64,000 nucleotides of DNA, taken from Lithobates sylvaticus. Lineage: Eukaryota; Chordata; Amphibia; Anura; Ranidae. A model generated the notes under the pieces. That model did not search any database, was not told where the DNA came from, and saw only the letters and a list, made by a program, of their open reading frames with translations. Position 1 is the stretch's first letter, and each line of letters begins with the position of its first letter. Positions 54,506-64,000 of this stretch are shown piece by piece. Position numbers and translations under genes: made by a program. The stretch lies in assembly GCA_028564925.1 (NCBI GenBank), contig CM053033.1, positions 114,176,252 to 114,240,251 on the forward strand, read 5' to 3'.

Positions 54506-54869
54506 GGCCCCTTTCACACTGGGGCGGATTTCAGGCAGTACAGCGCTAAAAATAGCGCCTGTACACCGCCTGAAAAAAACAGCTCCATTCACTCCAGTGT
54601 GAAAGCCGGCGGGCTTTCACACTGGAGCGGTGCGCTAGCAGGGCGGTAAAAAAAAGTCTTGCTAGCAGCATCTTTGGAGCGTTATAGGAGCGGTGTATTC
54701 ACCGCTCCTATACCGCTCCTACCCATTGGCGGCGCTTTGCGGGGGATTTTAACCCTTTTTCGGCCGCTTGCGGGGGGGGTAAAACCGCACCGCGAGCGGC
54801 CGAATACCGCGGCTAAATATAGCGCTGCTTTACGGTCACCGCGGCTCCCGCCCCAGTGTGAAAGGGGCC
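54506..54869. mobile_element. TAA-flanked MITE (GGCCCCTTTCACACTGGGGC ends)
   Basis: TAA at 54503-54505 and 54870-54872. Ends GGCCCCTTTCACACTGGGGC and GCCCCAGTGTGAAAGGGGCC are perfect inverted repeats. The interior contains further perfect hairpins, e.g. TATAGGAGCGGTG/CACCGCTCCTATA at about 54683-54713, and a second GGCTTTCACACTGGAGCG motif at 54612. GC-rich, non-coding. A TAA duplication suits a PIF/Harbinger-type source. Confidence 0.92.
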
Positions 54870-54872
54870 TAA

Positions 54873-56515
54873 GTATAATTGGTTGGCCAGTGGGTAGGGG
54901 TGGGGAGTGTCTGCAGGGGTCAGTCTTCAGGATATACAAGTAGAGGGATATCCAGCCTGCCCTACATCGGTATGGTTCGTCATATGTATGTTTTTTTTCA
55001 GGCCAGTGCAGTTGGAGTCTTTGGAGGCATTTTAAAATAACCTGCTGTCATGATGTTGTTAGGAACCCATCTAAGATATGGAGTCCCTGGTGGAATGGCA
55101 GTTATGGTGAATTAACTGGTAATTACAATGGTGGTATCTGCAGAATGTGGTTTGTCCTCGAGCAGGTGTGATGTGGCTGTGGACCGTGGTAGCAGTACGC
55201 AGATACGAAGTGATCATTTGATATTTGGCGCCTCCAAGGATCAACAACCTTAGTTTGATGGGTATTGTAGTATTTTGTTTTCCTTTATTAAGGAATGTTT
55301 GTTATATTTGTTACTATTTAATAAAGGGGCCGAAATGGCCAATTTTTCACCAACAATTTGAGTCATGTTTTTTTCTGGTATACTGTATTTAGTTGGGGTA
55401 AGAGGGGAGGTGTTGGTAGCAGTTGGTAATACAAAAGTAAAGGATTACATCTGGGGTACTGTTATCATGTTTCATATTGGTGATAGGGCTGCATTAAAAA
55501 ATAAGTATTTTCATTTATAAACAATAAGACCAACAAGCTAAACCAAAGCACAAAAAGCGATACTCTGAGCTCGCTGGCAATAGGCACGCATTGACCCTTG
55601 ACAAAGAATAACAAGTACAATTACAGAACAATAGCTCCACTTAAGTAGCTTACAATACCTCTAAAAAGCTCAATCAGCAATGGACAGACAAATAACCTGT
55701 CCACAGAAACAAATATAAAAGCGCAAAGAATGGAAAACAACTGGAGATTTAAAAGGGGTTTTTGAAACAAGTAAGCAATTAATACATTTCAGCACATTTA
55801 GCTGTGTTACAATAAAAAGTACTTTTGATTTCTCATCCAGAGCATACATAGTCAACGTTACGTGGTCAATAGGAAGTCAGGAGGAAAGTGCTTGGGTCTA
55901 CAGTACTGCTGTGTAACTCTACTTCCTGAATTACCAAGAAAAGACAGACTTCCAAGGCAGGTTTGAATCTGATCTGGTAATTGTGAGAAACCTCTTTGTA
56001 TTAAATTTACATTAGGGTTCATATAAGTAAGAGGCAGCAAGCTGTTTCTTCCAACCCCAAAAGCAGGTGCATTCCAGGATCAAAACATCAGACAAAAATA
56101 ATTGAGGGACTGGTGCGTTACAACAATTTATGATTGAAAACTTAAGCTACTGATCAGGTAAGAGGTGTTCCTTGCATGCATTTCACTGTTTCAATGTTTA
56201 AAGAAGAACTCTCCTGAACAATTTTAGAGTTTATTTCCTTAGGATAAGGTGACCAGATTTTTAAAATGGAATGATTGTATAATACGTTATTCCTCACATT
56301 TCGTCCATGAGATAAAAAGAAAAGATACTTCTTAGAATTTTTTGGTGATATGACTACCAAATGTTAAGAAAAAAATGTCACTGCATATTTTGTAATTTTC
56401 TTTCTTATCAAAGAAGAGGGCTATGTACATGGTTCAGGGGTGCGCTATGTACAAAGTTTACAGTTCTGGGTTGCGCGATGTAGAGTGCAGGGTTCAATAG
56501 TGTGCTTACATATAC
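54873..56515. other. Unassigned A/T-rich DNA
   Basis: No exon, terminal repeat or array recognised. The last part (56420-56515) already contains loose forms of the following minisatellite unit. Confidence 0.45.
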
Positions 56516-57245
56516 ACTATGTGTGCAGAGATCAGGAGTGAGCTATGTATACAGTACAGAGATCAGGAATGCACTACATATACAAAGCAGAGATCAGGAA
56601 TGCGCTGCGTACACAGTGTAGAGATCAGTAATGCGCTACGTACACAGTGCAGAGATCAGGAATGCGCTGCCTACACAGTGCAGCGATCAGGAGTGTGCTA
56701 CCTACACAGTGCAGAGATCAGGAGTGCGCTACATACACGGTGCAGAGATCAGGAGTGCGCTACGTACACAGTGCAGAGATCAGGAGTGCGCTACGTACAC
56801 AGTGCAGAGATCAGGAGTGCGCTACGTACACAGTGCAGAGATCAGGAGTGCGCTACGTACACAGTGCAGAGATCAGGAGTGCGCTACGTACACAGTGCAG
56901 AGATCAGGAGTGCGCTACGTACACAGTGCAGAGATCAGGAGTGCGCTACGTACACAGTGCAGAGATCAGGAGTGCGCTACGTACACAGTGCAGAGATCAG
57001 GAGTGCGCTACGTACACAGTGCAGAGATCAGGAGTGCGCTACGTACACAGTGCAGAGATCAGGAGTGCGCTACGTACACAGTGCAGTGATCAGTAGTGCG
57101 CTATGTACAATTCTGAGATCAGGAGTGCGCTGCGTACGCAGAGCAGAGATCAGGAGTGGGCTACATACAGAGTTCAGGAGCACGCCATGTACACAGTGCA
57201 GGGTTCAGGAGCGTGTTATGTACAGAGTGTAGCATTCAGGCATGC
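56516..57245. repeat. 31-bp minisatellite
   Basis: About 20 copies of AGATCAGGAGTGCGCTACGT + ACACAGTGCAG (31 bp). The central ten or more copies (56745-57075) are nearly identical; both edges are diverged. Because 31 is not a multiple of three, each unit shifts the frame by one. All three + frames stay open and give the same 31-residue protein repeat (SAEIRSALRTQCRDQECATY and onward) out of phase. These frames are artefacts. Confidence 0.95.
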
Positions 57246-57407
57246 ACTACATAGAGCGGAGTTGCGAATTAGCTGATTCTCTTGAAAAGATTGCATTTGG
57301 TGATGGTACTGACCACCAAACTCAATATGGGATATCATTTACACTAACATGAGAAGAGAGAGAGATAGTACAGAGAGAAAGTTCATGGTTCTTTTATTGA
57401 GATTCAT

Positions 57408-57632
57408 GGCTCTTGCACACAGGTGGCTGAGCCCATTCAGTGTAATTGCAGCCCAGGTGCAATGTACAGCCCGTCACTAACATGAATAGTTGTACACTAC
57501 TGTACTCATGTTTATGACCACTGTGTAAAGTAATACAGCAGCACACAACTATTCATGTCAGTGACAGGCTTTACACTGCACCTGGGCTGCAATTACACTG
57601 AATGGGCTCAGCCACTGGTGTGCACGAGGCCT
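57408..57632. mobile_element. Hairpin MITE (GTGGCTGAGCCCATTCAGTG arms)
   Basis: Left arm GGTGGCTGAGCCCATTCAGT, AATTGCAGCCCAGGTGCAAT and ACATGAATAGTTGT pair with the right arm from about 57546 to 57632 (ACAACTATTCATGT, GCACCTGGGCTGCAATTACA, CTGAATGGGCTCAGCCAC). The outer ends GGCTCTTGCACAC and GTGCACGAGGCC also pair. A target duplication is not clear. Non-coding. Confidence 0.8.
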
Positions 57633-57639
57633 GACCTGA

Positions 57640-57915
57640 TGGTCTGGAGGGAGGGAGGGATTGATGGATGGGGGGGTTAAGAGGGATAGATGAAGCAAGG
57701 GATGGCTGGAGGAATGGTTAGATCGAAGGAACAATAGATGGTTGGATGGTGGGAGGGATGGTTGGATAGATGAGGGCGGGATGGAGGAAGGCATGGTTGT
57801 ATGATGAAGGGAGGGATGCATATGGGAGGGATGGTTGGATGGAGGGAGGGATGGTTGGATAAAGGGATGGATGGAGGGAGGGTTGGATGGAAAGAGGGAT
57901 GGATAGAAGGACATC
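57640..57915. repeat. GGATGGAGGGAGGGATGGTT minisatellite
   Basis: Degenerate purine-rich tandem repeat of GGATGG and GGGAGG motifs. Ser/Pro/His-rich open frames on the - strand come from it and are not genes. Confidence 0.9.
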
Positions 57916-57919
57916 TGGT

Positions 57920-60900
57920 CACCCTACCTTAGGAGGTAAATCCAGGCATTGCTAAGCAGTGTGGTTGAAAAGTTTTGCCCCCTGTTGTTCAGCAATTCTG
58001 TTAACAAGGAGTTGAATTTTTGAGTAAGTACACTATTTTATGGCAGCAGGGGGCACTCTGGAGACAAACTTTGCTAATAATCACAGATCATAGCCTGCGG
58101 GGTTGTGTGATCAATCTGTGACTGCTTGTAAATACACAGTCACAGCAGATAGATTACAGAGTGCACTTCCATGAAGAGCAGGCAGCACTCTAGGGCTGTG
58201 TCATACTTGGCACTGGGTCCATTGGCGCTTCTTGTCCAATTCATAAAAATTAAATATGGCTCAGCTCTGTGTATTTATAAATAGCCACAGATAGATTACA
58301 AAGCCCCAGAACACCCATCTTTTACTATTATGAGTGAACAGTCAGAATGTTCAGCTTAGAGACAGGGTGGGGGCTTAGTGCTGGCCTTACATCCCCCTAC
58401 AAAAACACCCATAAATTGGGCTTCAGCTTTGGTGCTAAAACCAACTTAAAAGGTGCTTTTAATCTGGAGCAGGGCCACTGATTAGAATGGGGCCAAGTGT
58501 CATGTGCTTATAGTCCCCTTGGGGTAAAATAGAAGTTTAAAAAATTGGATCAAGTTCTTAGGTACTGTAATGACTGCCTAACAACCTAAATCAGTTGAGG
58601 ATTTTCTGGCCTCAACATCTTTTGCAATTACAGGGGACCATTCATTCAGCACTGCAATTGTGCCTTTGCCATCTAGTCCCTGCCAGTCCCCTTGTGCTGA
58701 CATATTCACTCCAGCCATTCTTCTTGAGTTGACCCCTTGCTGGAAAGCCAATAGGAAGTATCCTCACCGTGCAGGCAGTGACAATTACACCCAAAATAGC
58801 ATTTGCATAGAAAATGAGATATGACTGGAGAGTTATGTAACCGTGGATTTAGGTGAGCAAAAGGGGCAATTAATTGGGGTGGGCAGTGTGTGTGTGGGGA
58901 GGAAGCCTGGAGAGTAGATTTAATAGTTGTTGAGATAGGGCCACATTAGTAGTACATTGTTTTACGTGAGCCTGCACACCCATTGATTTGCATTGTGAGA
59001 AGCAGCAGTAAAGCACAGCCATTGTGTAGTGCTACAAAACAGGAAACAGAACCTGTTAAGCAAATATGGCTTCTCCTAAGTACATATAAATTAAAAACTA
59101 TACAGAAAAAGAAGTCTTTTAAAACACTAGCACACACTGATAAGATTATATACATTTATTTTTATCATAAAAAAATGATCTTTTTACATGAGTAGCTAGA
59201 TGCCTTGGCCTCCCCCTGCCACTGTGGACAGCCCCCCCCCCCCCCCCCCCCACACTCCTTAATCCTGTCAGCAGCAGCGCTATAGAAAGGAGAATGGAGA
59301 GATCCACTGCTGTCAAGTCTGGTTAGAGGTCCCTGTGGCCATTACCTCTAGCTACCACTAGAGAGTGTGCCCTTAGGAAATATCTGCCTGCAGGCCTCGT
59401 TGACAGTCTAAATGCGTCAACGGTTATAGGGCCCCAACGCTCAGCCGGCTGAAGAGTCAGGACTAAACACCACCCCCTAATGGTTGCTAAGACCTTTGCT
59501 TAGTTGAAGAGGTACCTCTTAGGAGACGTTACACCATACCCTAACCAATCCCATAGAGTGTACTCTAATATAGTGTAGTAGTATTGTTCATATTGCATAT
59601 AAAATTTATTTGCACCGTATATTGCCGATTCATTGCTTTGATTCCAGTTTAGCAGTATAGAACTTTATTCTTTGTTACTTTGGTATTGTTATTATTCTGT
59701 CTGGCAAACTGCATTCAAATCTACCTGCTGTGTGCTTGTTTATCTTCAGACTGCCATTTATTCTAACCCGTATCAATAGATGAAGTGCATTTACCACTAA
59801 ACAGGTGTGTGTCTTTTTTCCGGTTGAAGGTATTTAGACTTGTGTCTTTATATGTGCTTGCAGTGATATTTATTCAACCAGGTGTGTCAGAAGGGCTGAG
59901 GTTGTTCTCGGAATCAAAGCACAGAACAGAGAACCCAAAATGACCAAGCGGCTCCTCTGGGGGTAGCACTACACATGGTTTTCTGAAAACTCTTTGAAGT
60001 GACCGTACATTCCCTTTCAAAATCAAACTTTAAACTTAAACTAAGATTAGCAGTTAGCAAGTTTATTTGGATTGCGGTGCTATTCAGCTCCATGTGACCT
60101 CATCAAATGAAATCAAACCCAGGGAGGACCAACATTCAAACACTGCGGTTAGGTTAATCTACAGGTAGCAAAATTGAATGACTGATGTGCTATCTGAATG
60201 GGCTTGATGAGCTGGGCGTCTGCTCCTTATGTACAACCAGAACAGTATTCCTTTTTCTGTTCGTCTAACGAACCATAATTGTAGCTGACAAACTATAAAG
60301 CTAGAGTGGGGCCACCAAATGGGTGAGCTTTTCTGACGTTCTTTGATTTCAGTTTGCAAATCTATGCTAAAGAAATCTTTAAAGGGAGTGCATAATTTTC
60401 TTTCTTTATTTTTTTCTTTCTTTAAAAAAAATAAAAAATCTTAGAATATTTAAACTTTTTTGGTTTGGTAAACACAATATATGATACATCCAGCTAGCTC
60501 TCCTCTTCATTTGAAATTCTTCCAGTTTTTTTACTTCCTTTAAAATAAACAAAATAAACAATTGTTTACCAAGTTCAGTAGCTCAGGTTTGAGAATGAGC
60601 CAGAGTAGTTACTCATTCCTTAACCAATGTCTCCATCTGAGGTATCAGTCAGACAAAGCCAGCCTCAAGGCACACAGCATCTGAACACCCGCAGTGCTCT
60701 GCAAACCCTTTACCATCAAGAGCATTCAGCTTAATTCTCTTTACCACTTACACATTAGTACTCAAAAGTCTGGATATGATTAAAGTAAAAATGATCCAGT
60801 CCTTTTCAGTTTCAGCTATTGTTTTTTTCCCCACCACTTCCACTTGCATCAAAACATTCCACAGATTAACCACTCTTACTGTGAAGAACCCCTCCTCTAG

Positions 60901-61040
60901 TCACTAGTTTCTATCACTGAGAACTTCAGAGTTCAGGTATTCCCACCCACATTGTGTTCCAGATGCCTCTATTACATTCTCCATAACAACAAGTAAATAA
61001 GGCACAGCAGCTGGGCAGGCCTGTGGAAGACATAGGAAAC
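57920..61040. other. Unassigned host-like DNA
   Basis: About 3.1 kb, the longest stretch without a recognised element. It has a C-run at 59229-59250 and A/T-rich parts. Short open frames (e.g. 58946-59195, 60159-60359) show no motifs or splice context. Probably intron or intergenic sequence. Confidence 0.45.
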
Positions 61041-61043
61041 TCT

Positions 61044-61486
61044 AAAGCCTCGTACACACGGTACGATTGTTGACAGGGGATTGTCTGTTGACAGACTGTT
61101 GTCCTAAAATTTTACTGTTAGTACACTCCTTTTGACAATTGTCCAACTTTCAGCCAACAAATGTTGAGATGACAGGCTAGTAAATTTTCAGCGGACACCG
61201 GTTTGACGTCAGATTTTCGTATGGTCAGTACACAAATCCGTTGCACGAAAGTCGAAAGTACAAACACGCATGCTCGGAATCAATGCTCGCCAAACACGAA
61301 ATTAGCAGAAGGAGCCCAAAGGGTCGCGTTTGAGCTGAAATTCCTCATAGTACATCACTACGTTCGTGTTTGTGGCACGACAATTGTGTACCATTAGTAG
61401 GCAAGACAAGATCCTGGCACACGCTTTTTTTGACAAAAATCAGACGCTCGGTTGGCCAACAATCGTACTTTGTGTACGAGGCTTTA
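61044..61486. mobile_element. MITE with AAAGCCTCGTACACACGGTA ends
   Basis: Left end AAAGCCTCGTACACACGGTA then CGATTGTTG; right end CCAACAATCGTAC then TTTGTGTACGAGGCTTT: an inverted pair of about 28 bp. The interior shares CGCATGCTCGGAATCAA with the TTA-flanked MITEs at 27480 and 43617, and GCAGAAGGAGCCCAAAGGGT with 8492-8670. The target duplication is ambiguous (palindromic CTAAAG/CTTTAG). Non-coding. Confidence 0.85.
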
Positions 61487-61749
61487 GGTGGTTTAAAGTG
61501 CATCTACATCCAAGACTGTTTTGAATGCCGTATGAAAGGTCTTTAACCCCTGTCATGTCTTTATTGCTGTCTGTGCCCTGCTGGAGAGATTCCCTCCCTC
61601 TGTTTGTTCTTTTGACCATTGACAATAGTACAGAAATCCAAAATTGTACAGCTGTCACATGTCTTGTCACTGCCTGTCTTGTCTCTAGAATAGGAAGTGG
61701 AGGGACTTTTCCCTTACAGGACAGCAAAAACAAAATGTAACCTTTCCAT

Positions 61750-62110
61750 GTAGTATGAGTTTGTGGACAGTTTACCAACCATCACACCTATTAGAGCTTA
61801 TTGAACCATTTAAAAGCATGGCTGTCCACCCTATTTTGAAGTGTGTCTATGGGAATTTGTGCCCATTTAATCACAGGAGCATTTCTGAGGTCAGATGCTG
61901 ATAGGCTTGAGGTTGGGAACTCAGGTTCTTTCACAGCAAACTCAAACTATGTTTTTATGGAGCTGGAACAAAAACAGGCCTTCCCAAAGTTTGGAAAGCT
62001 ACATTTGTCTACAACACTTTTGTATGCTGTAGCATTAACAGGAACCTCCACTTGAAGCCCCTGAACGCAATCATTTCGAGGGGTGTTAACATTCTTTTGG
62101 TTATAGAATA
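61750..62110. mobile_element. Degraded Tc1-like fragment
   Basis: GGCTGTCCACCCTATTTTGA, GTGTGTCTATGGGAATTTGT, GCCCATTTAATCACAGGAGC and ATTTCTGAGGTCAGATGCTG follow the order of the inverted arm of a Tc1 element like family C but are clearly diverged. No intact ends. Just before it, 61488-61510 starts like a TTAA-type MITE (TTTAAAGTGCATCTACATCC), but no right end was found. Confidence 0.55.
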
Positions 62111-62399
62111 TATGCATATATACAGCCCTCAAAATTTCCCCTCGCCTGCTCCTATTTAATGAGTGGAAATGGGCTTAATGCCTATTTCCACTCTTCAAAG
62201 TGGAGCCACATCAGAGGGTGAAGGGGGGGGGCGCACACAGCCGGCTCCATATTAGGTGTACATCTTTCCTCTTCCTGGCCTAGCTGGCGTGGCAGGTCTG
62301 TCCCTTCCATAAAATCGCAGCACTCCCCCCTCCCTGCCTTTCACATGAAAAGTCCTACCCTTAGTCCGGACCTGCCATGCTTCCCTTCTTGTGTGAATA

Positions 62400-62640
62400 A
62401 GGTAGGGGAAGGGGGAGTACTGTAATCTTATAATGGAAGGGGCAGTCTGTAATATAGAGGGAGGACTGTGATGAGCAGTCTGTGATGGGTGGGGGCATCT
62501 GTGACGGGGTGTCTGTGTGGATCTGTAATAAAGAGGGGTCTGTGATAGGGGGGCATTTGTAATTAGGGGGTCTGTGATAGAGGGGATCTGTGATGGAGAA
62601 GGGCCTGTGATAGGGGTATCTCTAATGAGGGGGGTCTGGA
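62400..62640. repeat. GTCTGTGATGGGGGG minisatellite, first block
   Basis: Tandem GATCTGTGATGGAGAGGGG-like units. The array is split by the SINE and resumes at 63005-63240. Confidence 0.8.
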
Positions 62641-62644
62641 GTAG

Positions 62645-62990
62645 TGGGTAGCACAGTGGTGTAGTGGGTAGCACTCTCACCTAGCAATAAGAAGGGTCGC
62701 TGGTTCAAATCCCAACCACGACACTACCTGCTTGGAGTTTGCATGTTCTCCCTGTGCCTGCGTGGGTTTCCTCCGGGTACTCCGGTTTCCTCCCACACTC
62801 CAAAGTCATGCAGGTAGGTTAATTGGCTTCTGTCCAAAAATTGGCCCTAGTATATGAATGGAGACCTTGGATTGTGGGCTCCTTGAGGGTGGGGACCGAT
62901 GTGAGTGTGCAATGTACAGCGATAGGGACAATTGTAGACACTCACTCAGGTTGAACTGGATGGACTGATGTCTTTATTTAACCTTACTAA
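62645..62990 (+). mobile_element. tRNA-headed SINE, copy 2
   Basis: A-box-like TGTAGTGGGTAGCACTC near 62660 and B-box-like GGTTCAAATCC near 62701. Body GCATGTTCTCCCTGTGCCTG and CTCCGGTTTCCTCCCACACT. Tail GGACAATTGTAGACACTCAC, CAGGTTGAACTGGATGGACT and TTAACCTTACTAACTATGA. It sits inside a G-rich minisatellite, like copy 1 next to its G-rich array. Confidence 0.8.
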
Positions 62991-63004
62991 CTATGAAACT
63001 AACT

Positions 63005-63240
63005 ATGAAACTATGAGTAGGGGAGGATCTGTGATGGAGAGGGGATCTGTGATGAGGAAGTCTGTGATGGGGGGATCTGTGATGTAGAGGGGTCTGTGAT
63101 GGGGGATAGTCTGTGTTAAAAGGGGAGTCTGTGATTGGGGGGATCTGAGATGGGATGGTCTGTAAAAGGGAGGTCTGTGATGGATCAGGCTGTGATGGAT
63201 TGGTCTGTAATGGGGCGATCTGTGATGTAAAAGGGGGACT
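63005..63240. repeat. GTCTGTGATGGGGGG minisatellite, second block
   Basis: Continuation of 62400-62640 with units such as GGGGGATCTGTGATGTAGAG. 63241-63492 has nothing recognised besides a short (TA)n at 63475-63489. Confidence 0.8.
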
Positions 63241-63492
63241 AAAGGCAGTTATGTAAAAAGGAGGTCGGTGATGTGAAGGGTACTGAGGACACTGATGTAA
63301 GGGCTTGTTCACACTTGTGCAGTGCAACATTTAACAGTGTAATTTCATGAGATAATTTAGGAGGCTGTGTTTAGGGGTGGAATTAGGGGTTGGGTGGTGC
63401 AACTGGTGGCAAGTAACTCTTAAGGCCTGGCTAGTAGCTCTGAACTTTTTAAGCCCTCTGGGTGTGTGTGTAAATATATATATATATATGCA

Positions 63493-64000
63493 CACTATAT
63501 TGTCAAAAGTATTGGGACACTTGTAGGAGGAGTCTGAGGGGGTATATATCCCTCCCCCTCCTCTTGCAGGTCCCTCGTCTGCTCGTCTTCCTGGTTCCCA
63601 CCCCCCCTGTTCCCCAATTTCATTCACAGCACATATTTCTCATACTCCTATTCAGGGTATGTCCTCTTTTAGGTGTACCGAACAGCGAGACCGAGGCACA
63701 CCGCAGGTCTTGGTAGTTAGGGTTACCGCATATCACAAGTGAAGTCTCTGACTACAAATGAACTTTAATGGCATCCCAGTCTTAGTCCGTAGGGTTCAAT
63801 ATTGAGTTGGCCCACCCTTTGCAGCTATAACAGCTTCAACTCTTCTGGGAAGGCTGTCCACAAGGTTTGGGAGTGCATCTATGGGAATGTTTAATTATTC
63901 TTCCAGAAGCGCATGTGTGAGGTCAAGCACTAAGAGGAAGACTCGCGGTCTCCGCTCTTATCCATCCCAAGGGTTTAGGTCAAGACTGAGCAGGCCAGTC
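63493..64000. mobile_element. Tc1-like family C element, running off the window
   Basis: Left end CACTATATTGTCAAAAGTAT at 63493. After an inserted segment (63522-63756) it goes on with AATGAACTTTAATGGCATCC, GGGTTCAATATTGAGTTGGC and TCTTCCAGAAGCGCATGTGT, the same arm as at 15574. It is cut by the end of the window, so its right end and coding part cannot be judged. Confidence 0.8.
63522..63756 (+). mobile_element. Possible short solo LTR in the Tc1 copy
   Basis: A 235-bp insertion that begins TGTAGGAGGAG and ends GACTACA, giving TGTAG...CTACA tips. A TATA-type GGTATATATCC lies at 63541. No matching 5-bp flank was found (ACACT on the left, AATGA on the right), so the LTR reading is tentative. 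Another non-autonomous insertion is possible. Confidence 0.35.

Noticed and set aside
56700-57080. Regular repeats that could suggest a CRISPR array
   Set aside because: The units are contiguous with no unique spacers, the setting is vertebrate, and no cas genes are present.
56519-57232. Three overlapping 150-237 codon frames with Cys-rich repeats
   Set aside because: The same 31-bp unit read in three phases; no sign of selection on a single frame.
57558-57922. Pro/Ser/His-rich frames on the - strand
   Set aside because: Artefact of the GGATGG minisatellite.

Overview
This is vertebrate nuclear DNA, most likely from a frog and probably a ranid-type one. That is an inference. It rests on a dense mix of Tc1-like transposons, TTAA-flanked and TTA/TAA-flanked MITEs, hAT MITEs, a tRNA-headed SINE, an Ngaro/DIRS-type tyrosine-recombinase retroelement and a Tx1/L1-type LINE, on A/T-rich unique DNA, and on the lack of any bacterial gene organisation. 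Only one short piece looks like host coding sequence: a 226-bp candidate exon at 17282-17507 with good splice sites on the + strand. I cannot name its gene. The rest is intron or intergenic DNA full of repeats.

Layout. 1-7201 is a nest: a Tc1-like element (pieces at 1-307, 2677-2882 and 6994-7201) split by a hAT element (308-2676, full of a 26-bp minisatellite) and by a retroelement fossil (2883-6993) with a gag-like ORF and a separate SGNH-hydrolase-like block. 7.5-15 kb holds several MITEs, an hAT element, a solo LTR and a minisatellite built on a CCTGA-type motif. 15.5-19.3 kb holds three Tc1-like copies around the candidate exon. 21-26.3 kb holds a SINE, G-rich minisatellites, a LINE-like tail, two TTAA MITEs and an hAT element with a perfect 8-bp target duplication. 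26.3-31 kb holds two further Tc1-like elements, one interrupted by a TTA-flanked MITE and one by a composite insertion.

33-36.7 kb contains the C-terminal end of a piggyBac transposase followed by a long 3' region ending in AAGTGGTTAA. The small TTAACCACTT MITE at 23.6-24.5 kb has the same terminus, which suggests a master/parasite pair. 37.2-40.6 kb is a large inverted duplication: two 1.36-kb arms around a 0.7-kb spacer, carrying the start and ORF1 of a Tx1/L1-type LINE. 40.65-42.8 kb is more of the piggyBac-associated repeat, split by a 990-bp hAT fold-back made of TTCGGAATTCCGAA motifs.

42.8-48.8 kb has a Tc1 fragment, two MITEs and a minisatellite. 48.98-53.1 kb is an LTR-element fossil (5' LTR with TATA and AATAAA, unrecognised reading frames, polypurine tract, start of the 3' LTR) carrying a 720-bp hAT insertion with a perfect 8-bp duplication. 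53-64 kb has a TAA-flanked MITE, a 31-bp minisatellite that reads open in three frames, a GGATGG minisatellite, more MITEs, a second SINE inside a G-rich array, and Tc1-like pieces running off the right edge.

Most long open frames are by-products of simple repeats or lie inside mobile elements. Boundaries were read by eye from terminal repeats and target duplications. Family names marked as recollection were not checked against a database.
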